Positions 16,183 to 21,699 of a stretch of 27,102 nucleotides of DNA are shown in pieces. The notes below the pieces were generated by a model that saw only the letters and a list, made by a program, of their open reading frames with translations, searched no databases and was not told the DNA's origin. The position numbers and the translations under genes were made by a program. The stretch is from contig VHDM01000004.1 of the NCBI GenBank assembly GCA_016876055.1, positions 1 through 27,102 on the forward strand, in the 5' to 3' direction. The stretch's first letter is position 1. Every line of letters starts with the position of its first letter. Source of the stretch: Verrucomicrobiota bacterium. Its GTDB lineage: Bacteria > Verrucomicrobiota > Verrucomicrobiia > Methylacidiphilales > Verrucolacustridaceae.

Positions 16183-17201
16183 GGGGAGGCGGGTTGGGGA
16201 AGCAGTTTGCGACCCGGGGAAAGGCGCAGGTTGCCGGAGCGGGCAACAAGGTTGCCGGCTTGGAGGCCGCTCAGGATTTCCACACGGCCGGGGACGCGAA
16301 GTCCGATTTCGACGGGCACCAGTTCCGCCACGCCACCGGCATCGCGGTAGACGGCAAAGCCACCGGTATGGGGAAAAACGCAGTCCTCGGGCAGGGTGAG
16401 GGCAGAGTCCCTGGTGCCGACGGAGAGGGTAACATTAGCGAACATGCCCGGCTTGAGGCGGTGGTCGGCGTTGGGGAGATAAGCCCGGACACGGACGGTG
16501 CGGGTTTCCACGTCGACCTTCGGCTCGACCAGGTAGATTTCCCCGGAAAACTTTTCGTCGCCGTGTGCGGCGACGGTCAGGCTGAGGGTTTGGCCGGGTT
16601 TGACGCGGGCGAGGTACCGCTCCGCAATGTTGAAGTCGAGTTTCATGCGGTCGAGGGCGTAGATGCTGACGAGGATGGTTTGCGGACTGACGTACTGACC
16701 CACGCTGACGTTGCGCCGGCCGAGGGTACCGTCGAAAGGGGCGTTGAGGGTGAACTCGGTGAGGCGCTTGCGGGCGAGGTTGAGGGAGGCTTGGGCGCGG
16801 CGGAAGGCGGATTGGACCTGGTCGTGCTCCTGCTGGGAAATGGTGCCGTCGGTGAGGAGCAAATCCGCGCGGCGGCGGTTTTCCTCGGAAAGGCGGAAGT
16901 CGGCCTCGGCCTCGGCAACGGTGGCTTGTTGTTTGGATTCGTCAATCTGGAGAAGGCGCTCACCTTTTTTGACGTTGGCGCCCTCCGTCATCTGGATGGA
17001 GGTGATCTCTCCGTCGACCTCGGGTTTGAGGTCGACGGACTCCTCGGCATCCAACGTGCCGGTCGCGCGAAGGGTTTCGAGGAGAGGGCCGGTTTCGACC
17101 GCCACGAGTTCGACGGGGACGGGTGCGTCCTTGGGCGGTCCGCCGCCCTTTTTACAGGAGGCAAAGACCAACAAGGGCAAAAGGATCCATAAATGCTTCA
17201 T
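16179..17201 (-). CDS. RND efflux periplasmic adaptor (membrane fusion) lipoprotein
   Basis: An AcrA/MexA-type adaptor of 340 residues. The N-terminus MKHLWILLPLLVFASCKKGG is a lipoprotein signal with Cys16 as the lipidated residue; Phe at -3 is a slightly unusual lipobox. Behind it are the lipoyl half-motifs (EVDGEITSIQMTEGANVKKGE and LNAPFDGTLGRRNVSVGQYV), the alpha-hairpin between them, and beta-barrel and membrane-proximal domains. It would link the RND pump to an outer-membrane channel. I chose ATG 17201 over a longer reading starting inside obg because only the shorter form begins with a proper signal. The stop overlaps the pump GTG. The 41 bases before it are AT-rich. Confidence 0.92.
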   Translation of the reverse strand: MKHLWILLPLLVFASCKKGGGPPKDAPVPVELVAVETGPLLETLRATGTLDAEESVDLKPEVDGEITSIQMTEGANVKKGERLLQIDESKQQATVAEAEADFRLSEENRRRADLLLTDGTISQQEHDQVQSAFRRAQASLNLARKRLTEFTLNAPFDGTLGRRNVSVGQYVSPQTILVSIYALDRMKLDFNIAERYLARVKPGQTLSLTVAAHGDEKFSGEIYLVEPKVDVETRTVRVRAYLPNADHRLKPGMFANVTLSVGTRDSALTLPEDCVFPHTGGFAVYRDAGGVAELVPVEIGLRVPGRVEILSGLQAGNLVARSGNLRLSPGRKLLPQPASP

Positions 17202-17242
17202 TTTATGAATGTTTAAGGATGTTAAGTATCTTCCCGGCCGGG
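17202..17242 (-). promoter_or_regulatory. AT-rich gap between obg and the efflux operon, possible internal promoter
   Basis: Reading leftward, a GC palindrome (CCCGGCCGGG) is followed by AAGATACTTAACATCCTTAA and then ATTCATAAA directly before the adaptor ATG. The second half is strikingly AT-rich for this genome and contains two similar units, TTAACATCC and TTAAACATTC. That could be an operator or promoter for the pump genes, but there is no clear -35/-10 pair, and no regulator gene is adjacent. Confidence 0.3.
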
Positions 17243-18238
17243 TCAAGCAGGCAGGGTTTCCCGCAGCGCCGCGATCAGCTCGGGCACACCTTTTCCGGTC
17301 TTGGCGGAAATGGGGAGGATGGACTTGCGGGACGCCTGACGGAGCGAGGCGAGGTGACCCGCGGTTTCGGGCAGATCGGCCTTGTTGGCCACAACGAGAA
17401 ACGGGCGCCGGGCCAGACCCGGGTCGTATTCCCGGAGTTCTTTGCGGAGGAGACGGTAGTCCTCGGCGGGTTCCCGTCCCTCGGTACCGGCGGCGTCGAT
17501 GACGAAGAGCAGGACGGCGCAGCGCTCGATGTGGCGGAGGAAGTCGTGCCCCAGGCCTTTGCCCGCATGGGCGCCTTCAACGAGTCCGGGAATATCGGCC
17601 ACGGTGAAGCGGTTCTGCTCGACCGAACCGACCACCCCGATGGCGGGATGAAGCGTGGTGAAGGGGTAGTTGGCGATCTTGGGTTTGGCAGCGGAGAGCG
17701 CGGCCAAGAGGCTGGACTTCCCGGCGTTGGGAAGTCCCACCAGCCCGACTTGGGCGATGGATTTCAGGACGAGGATGAATTCTCCGGTTTCCCCGGGTTG
17801 GCCGTCTTCGGCGTGGCGGGGCGTTTGCCGGATGGAACTGGCGAAGCGGGCGTTGCCGCGGCCACCGCGGCCGCCTCGGCAAAGGACGAACGTTTCTCCG
17901 GGTCGGGTGAGGTCGGCCAGCGGCTCCCCCTTTTCTCCGGGGGGAAGCGGATAAATCACCGTGCCGGGTGGCACTTTCAGCACGCAAGGTTTGCCGTTTT
18001 TGCCGGTGCAATTATTGCCAGCGCCCTTGCCGCCGTGGCCGGCGCGGGCGTGGGGACGAAAGCGCAGATCCACAAGATTGTTGATCTGGGCATCCACTTG
18101 CAGGACGACGTCGCCGCCGCGGCCCCCGTCGCCGCCGTCGGGTCCTCCCTTGGGGACGAACTTTTCGCGATGGAAGCAGATGACGCCGTTGCCGCCGTCC
18201 CCGGCCTGGGCGTGGAGGCGGACGCGGTCAACGAACAT
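17243..18238 (-). CDS. obgE: GTPase Obg/CgtA
   Basis: Obg is an essential ribosome-associated GTPase involved in 50S maturation and stress control. The N-terminal Obg fold is clear: MFVDRVRLHAQAGDGGNGV, then Gly-rich stretches such as KGGPDGGDGGRGGDVV and CRGGRGGRGNARFAS. The GTPase domain follows with G1 GLPNAGKSS, switch region YPFTTLHPAIG, G3 DIPGLVEGAH, G4 NKAD and G5 SAKTGKG. The 331 residues end right after the GTPase domain, with no C-terminal OCT domain, as in many bacteria. ATG 18238 is fixed by the fold; it lies 11 bases inside the end of the CHASE2 gene, so the two are likely translationally coupled. Confidence 0.96.
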   Translation of the reverse strand: MFVDRVRLHAQAGDGGNGVICFHREKFVPKGGPDGGDGGRGGDVVLQVDAQINNLVDLRFRPHARAGHGGKGAGNNCTGKNGKPCVLKVPPGTVIYPLPPGEKGEPLADLTRPGETFVLCRGGRGGRGNARFASSIRQTPRHAEDGQPGETGEFILVLKSIAQVGLVGLPNAGKSSLLAALSAAKPKIANYPFTTLHPAIGVVGSVEQNRFTVADIPGLVEGAHAGKGLGHDFLRHIERCAVLLFVIDAAGTEGREPAEDYRLLRKELREYDPGLARRPFLVVANKADLPETAGHLASLRQASRKSILPISAKTGKGVPELIAALRETLPA

Positions 18239-19427
18239 GGCCAGTCTCCAGCCAGCGCAGCAACGGAGAGGAAAGCAAGAAGGCGGTGGCGGCCCCGAGA
18301 GCCAACGGGAGGGCGCCGCTGTAGCCGCCGAAGCGGGCGGCCAGCCAGCCGAAGCAGAACACCAGCAGGGCGGTGCCGGCGGCGGCACCCAGGCGAACGA
18401 TCCATTTGCGGGGCGCAAAAATTCCAGCCGTCGCGGCGGCGAGAATGCAACCGAGGATGAACCAGCGGGGGGGATGGAGAACCGGAACCGGGCCGGCCGC
18501 GAGGCGGGTCCAGGTGCGAAGGACGGCCTCGGCGAGGGTTTTTTGGCCCCACGGGGAGTCGATGGTGGGATCCACTTCCGGCAGGGCACCTGCGATGATC
18601 AGGGGTTTTTTGGTGAGGGCGGTGAGCTTGTGGACGGGGGTGACCCCGAGGCGTTCCTGCTCCGAGGCGAGGACGACGGAACGGATCTCCATTTTTACGG
18701 GAGCGGGATCGGGGGCATCCCAATCCACGGGTACGGAGCCGCGCAGATCGACGGGAATTTGCTGGAGTATGCGGCCCGATTCGCTCCGCAGGACAAGCAC
18801 CCGGCCGGAGAGCTCCGATTGGGCGAGGTCGGCGCCGAGGGCACGGGCATACATTTCCAGCAGCCAGGAAGGGACGGCGCGGTCCCCTTGGCGGAAAACG
18901 AGGGGCAGGCGCTGGACCTGGCGATCGGCTTCCGGAGTGACTTTCCAGGCGGAGGTGCGGGTGGGGCGACGCAGGCCTTTCTCCGGGGCCAGAAAACTTT
19001 CCGCCGGCCGGATGCCCCGAAGGGAACCGTGATGGGGAAGAGGGGTGAGTTCCATTTTTTCCCCAGGGCCCTCTTCCCGAAAGGTCACGGCAGGCAGGAC
19101 GGGGGAATCAAAGGCGGCCAAGGCGCGGGCAAGTTGGTCGTCTTGAAGCGGTTCAAGGGCATCGGGGGCATCGAGAGGAAGCAGCAGGCCGACGGGGGAA
19201 GGGCGGTAAGGCGAGACGGCCCGAAGGAGGAGGGTGAGATCGAGTCGTGGCCAAGGCCACGTTTCTCCGGCCAGATCCTCAATGGTGACGAGAACCGGCA
19301 GCGGGGGAGGTAAGGCCGGGGCCGGCCGGGAGGGGAGTAAGAGACGGGACCCAGGCACGAAAAGGGTGGCCAGCAGCAGACCCAGGGCGGCGGCGACGAT
19401 GACCGCAGTGATCCGGGAGCCATGCAT
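18228..19427 (-). CDS. CHASE2-domain membrane protein without a recognised output domain
   Basis: A 399-residue protein with an N-terminal membrane helix (about 5-26), an extracytoplasmic CHASE2-like sensor domain and three or four hydrophobic helices at the C-terminus (about 318-392). CHASE2 hallmarks are VLVTIEDLAGETWPWPR, RLPLVFRQGDRAVPSWLLEM, IPVDLRGSVPVDW and KPLIIAGALPEVDPTIDSPW. CHASE2 normally feeds an adenylate cyclase, Ser/Thr kinase, histidine kinase or GGDEF domain; here the protein ends about 15 residues after its last helix. It may signal through a partner or be a remnant. Its last 11 bases overlap obg, and it heads the twelve-gene leftward run. The family assignment is by motif pattern only. 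Confidence 0.78.
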   Translation of the reverse strand: MHGSRITAVIVAAALGLLLATLFVPGSRLLLPSRPAPALPPPLPVLVTIEDLAGETWPWPRLDLTLLLRAVSPYRPSPVGLLLPLDAPDALEPLQDDQLARALAAFDSPVLPAVTFREEGPGEKMELTPLPHHGSLRGIRPAESFLAPEKGLRRPTRTSAWKVTPEADRQVQRLPLVFRQGDRAVPSWLLEMYARALGADLAQSELSGRVLVLRSESGRILQQIPVDLRGSVPVDWDAPDPAPVKMEIRSVVLASEQERLGVTPVHKLTALTKKPLIIAGALPEVDPTIDSPWGQKTLAEAVLRTWTRLAAGPVPVLHPPRWFILGCILAAATAGIFAPRKWIVRLGAAAGTALLVFCFGWLAARFGGYSGALPLALGAATAFLLSSPLLRWLETGHVR

Positions 19428-19510
19428 GCCTTCGTTTGTAGCGGGGATCGGACGCTTGGCGAAGGGGAAGCGGATTGAAATCGGCCCGGGTGAAGCAATA
19501 GTTGCCCAAG
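19428..19510. promoter_or_regulatory. Divergent intergenic region, CHASE2 gene / clpS
   Basis: 83 bases between divergent starts, the only place upstream of the long leftward gene run where its main promoter could sit outside coding sequence. It should also hold the clpS promoter. I see no convincing consensus boxes; GGTGAAG (about 19488) lies upstream of two possible clpS starts. Confidence 0.3.
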
Positions 19511-19813
19511 ATGCAGGGGGGCACCACGACGACCCCGGAGGTGATTCCGGGGCAGGAAACCGATCTTTCCGAGGCCTTTGCCAAGGGATGGAGAGTCATC
19601 GTGTGGAACGATCCGGTGAATCTGATGAGTTACGTGGTGTTCGTGTTTATGCGGGTGCTGGGTTTCAACGAAACGAAGGCCAAACAGTGCATGCTGGAGG
19701 TGCACCAACAGGGCAAAAGCGTGGTGGCAGTGGAGACCCGGGAGAAGGCGGAGTTCTACTGCCACCGGTTGCAGGAGTTTGGACTGAAATCGACCCTCGA
19801 GGCGGCGGCATGA
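19511..19813 (+). CDS. clpS: ATP-dependent Clp protease adaptor ClpS
   Basis: ClpS delivers N-degron substrates to ClpA/ClpC-ClpP. After a short flexible N-terminus, the conserved core reads WRVIVWNDPVNLMSYVVFVF, then LGFNETKAKQCMLEVHQQGK and VETREKAEFYCHRLQEFGL. The NDPVN segment and the MLEVH helix form the pocket for the N-terminal residue of substrates. ATG 19511 gives 100 residues; TTG 19502 would add three and is equally possible, since neither has a strong ribosome binding site. Its stop overlaps the next gene by four bases (ATGA). Confidence 0.95.
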   Translation: MQGGTTTTPEVIPGQETDLSEAFAKGWRVIVWNDPVNLMSYVVFVFMRVLGFNETKAKQCMLEVHQQGKSVVAVETREKAEFYCHRLQEFGLKSTLEAAA

Positions 19814-20301
19814 AAATTTCCAAGGCGAAAAGTGGCGGGCGGGTGGTGGAGCTGGCGGGACCGGAGGCGGCGCTGGTTCGGCAGGTTTTGGAGTCTTTGA
19901 GCGGGGCGTATCAAACCGCCCCGGGCGAACTGGATCCGATGGTGGCGAATCTTTGGTACGGACGGGCCGGGTTGAAGGAAGTGGGGATTCGCGGGGAAGA
20001 GGCGATTCATTGGATCGAGGGGCTGCATGAGGTTCGCTTGGGGAGACAGGTGGCTTTGCAGCGTTGGTTAAAAGGCATTCCAAAAGTCGGGCAGGCGGGT
20101 TCCTGGAACATTCCGGAGGAGGAAGTCGAGACCTTGGTCGCGGCTCTCAATGACCATCGGCTGAGGAGGGCGGGTGAATTTGACCTCGGGGACGGGGATT
20201 TGGAAGTCCGGGCCATGGAGAAGGCGAGGGGGGATAAAAGGGTGGCTTTGGTGGAAATTCACTTTCTGGCCTGGATGATAGAACTGCTTCTCCAAGAGTA
20301 A
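19810..20301 (+). CDS. DUF2017-like protein coupled to clpS
   Basis: A 163-residue, mostly helical, soluble protein of unknown function that begins inside the clpS stop (ATGA). Features are the N-terminal VVELAGPEAALVRQVLESL, a Trp/Pro-containing central part (IPKVGQAGSWNIPEEEVETL) and the hydrophobic C-terminus HFLAWMIELLLQE. In actinobacteria a DUF2017 protein is commonly encoded next to clpS. The size, the helical LxxLxxxL layout and this position make me place it there, but I recognise it mostly from context. A role in substrate delivery or regulation of Clp is inference. No membrane segment or signal peptide. Confidence 0.75.
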   Translation: MKISKAKSGGRVVELAGPEAALVRQVLESLSGAYQTAPGELDPMVANLWYGRAGLKEVGIRGEEAIHWIEGLHEVRLGRQVALQRWLKGIPKVGQAGSWNIPEEEVETLVAALNDHRLRRAGEFDLGDGDLEVRAMEKARGDKRVALVEIHFLAWMIELLLQE

Positions 20302-20376
20302 CTTAAGTATTGATTTCAAGCCTTTTGCTTGGAATTGGCCCGATTCGTGCTAGGCACTTTACGCAAGAAATTTTTG
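20302..20376 (+). promoter_or_regulatory. AT-richer gap before squalene monooxygenase, possible promoter
   Basis: 75 bases between the DUF2017-like stop and the monooxygenase ATG. TTGGAA (from 20329) and TAGGCA lie 16 bases apart and could be a weak -35/-10 pair. A small hairpin, CAAGC (20317-20321) with GCTTG (20327-20331), has no T-run, so it is not a convincing terminator. The gap suggests the monooxygenase has its own transcription start. Confidence 0.3.
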
Positions 20377-21651
20377 ATGGAAAAACGCTTCGACATCATC
20401 GTGGTGGGGGGTGGGCCGGCCGGCTGTGCCGTGGCCCGGGCCTTTGGTTTGTCGGGAAAGTCTGTAGCCCTTTTGGAGGCGGATCCGGAAGGCCAGCCCA
20501 AGCAGCGTTTTGCCGGCGAGTGGTTGCATCCGCAGGGAGTGGAGGCTTTGGAGAAACTCGGGTTCGGGGAAATTGCCGAGAAGGTGGGCCGTCCCCGCGG
20601 CCGTGGTTTCGTGGTTTATCCCGGGCATGGGGAGTCTCCGGTCAAACTGGACTACGTGGACGGGCAGATTGGCCTGGCGTTTCATCACGGCGACCTGGTG
20701 GAGGAGATGAGACGGATCGTGGCCAACACTCCGGGGGTTTCTTTCCTTGCCGGTGTGCGGGTGAAAAGTGCTGACGACCACGGGGTGGTTTTGGAAAACG
20801 GACCACGGATCGAGGCGGGCCGGGTGATTGGAGCCGACGGGCGGGCCAGCGTGGTGCGAAGAAGTTTGCGGGGCGCCTCCAGCCACAAGCCGATCTCCGC
20901 GATGACGGGAATCTTGCTCGAAGGCGTCGGGGCGCCCTACCCGGATTACGGTCACGTGTTTCTCGGCCAGCCCAGTTTTCTTTTGGGATACGAAATTGCT
21001 CCCCAGACGGTCCGCATCTGCGTGGACGTGCCGCTGAAATACAAAGCGGAGATGAAAAATCCGGATTGGCTGATCGAGGCGATCCGCGACACCTTGCCGC
21101 CGGCATGGCGCCAGCCGGCAGCGGAGCAGATCCGCAAAGGCCATCTGTCCTGGCAGGCGAATCATTTCCTGGCCCGGGCGGATTACGGAAACGGCCGAAG
21201 GATCATGATCGGTGACGCAGCCGGCCACACCCATCCGCTGACCGCCACCGGCATCACCAATGGCCTGGTGGATGCGATCGAACTGGCCGGCACGGCGGAT
21301 TTCCGCGCTTTTGTCCGGAGCCGCCGGCGTGCTTGCCGAGTGCCCGAGCTTCTCTCCCGGGCCCTTTACGACTGTTTTTCCCGTGAGGACGCATTCTCGC
21401 AATCCTTGCGGCGGGCGGTGGTTTCGCTCTGGCGCCATGATGAAAGAGAACGGGCGCGGACAATGGGTCTGCTGATGGGTAACGGCCAATCCTTCCTGAC
21501 TTTTGCCGGTCCTTTCCTCAAGGCTCTGTGGGGTGCGTGGAAGGGGCGGGGATCGAAGCGGGTGGACGCAGCCGATCTGGCCTCGGCGGCGAGCTGGATC
21601 CGTTTGCCTTTGGCGTACGCGTTGGCGGGGCTGGTCAAATCGAGAAACTAG
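20377..21651 (+). CDS. Squalene monooxygenase (squalene epoxidase)-like FAD enzyme
   Basis: A 424-residue FAD monooxygenase. The Rossmann motif IIVVGGGPAG (7-16), the DG motif in VIGADGRAS and the GD motif at 279-280 are present. Features specific to squalene epoxidases, by eye against the human enzyme, are GEWLHPQGVEALEKLGFGE (human GEFLQPGG...), AFHHGDLVEEMR (human AFHHGRFIMSLR), HPLTATGI (human HPLTGGGM) and SRALYDCFSREDAFSQSLRR (human [20 protein letters not shown]). C-terminal hydrophobic helices suit membrane association. It would form 2,3-oxidosqualene from squalene, the substrate of the cyclase encoded on the opposite strand 28 bases away. ATG 20377 begins the fold correctly; a TTG at 20329 is unlikely. 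Geranylgeranyl reductase or UbiH-like hydroxylase is the main alternative. Confidence 0.83.
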   Translation: MEKRFDIIVVGGGPAGCAVARAFGLSGKSVALLEADPEGQPKQRFAGEWLHPQGVEALEKLGFGEIAEKVGRPRGRGFVVYPGHGESPVKLDYVDGQIGLAFHHGDLVEEMRRIVANTPGVSFLAGVRVKSADDHGVVLENGPRIEAGRVIGADGRASVVRRSLRGASSHKPISAMTGILLEGVGAPYPDYGHVFLGQPSFLLGYEIAPQTVRICVDVPLKYKAEMKNPDWLIEAIRDTLPPAWRQPAAEQIRKGHLSWQANHFLARADYGNGRRIMIGDAAGHTHPLTATGITNGLVDAIELAGTADFRAFVRSRRRACRVPELLSRALYDCFSREDAFSQSLRRAVVSLWRHDERERARTMGLLMGNGQSFLTFAGPFLKALWGAWKGRGSKRVDAADLASAASWIRLPLAYALAGLVKSRN

Positions 21652-21659
21652 AGCGAGCC

Positions 21660-21699
21660 AATCCTCAACGGACAGACGCTTAGGATTCGGATGAGGATT
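21660..21699. repeat. Inverted repeat between convergent sterol genes, weak bidirectional terminator candidate
   Basis: AATCCTCA (21660-21667) and TGAGGATT (21692-21699) are perfect 8-base inverted arms around a 24-base loop. A second pair, CTTAG (21679-21683) and CTAAG (21700-21704), lies within and beside it. The structure straddles the 28-base gap and the end of the cyclase gene. There is no T-run on either strand, so terminator function is doubtful. Confidence 0.3.

Noticed and set aside
14830..16350. Rightward open frame of 506 codons
   Set aside because: Antisense shadow of the RND pump and adaptor genes, with a low-complexity Asp/Gly-rich product.
17228..17237. CCCGGCCGGG palindrome after obg as a terminator
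   Set aside because: The arms are five bases with no loop and no following T-run.
17123..18460. Rightward open frame of 445 codons
   Set aside because: Covers the obg gene in antisense; the Obg motifs on the other strand are unambiguous.
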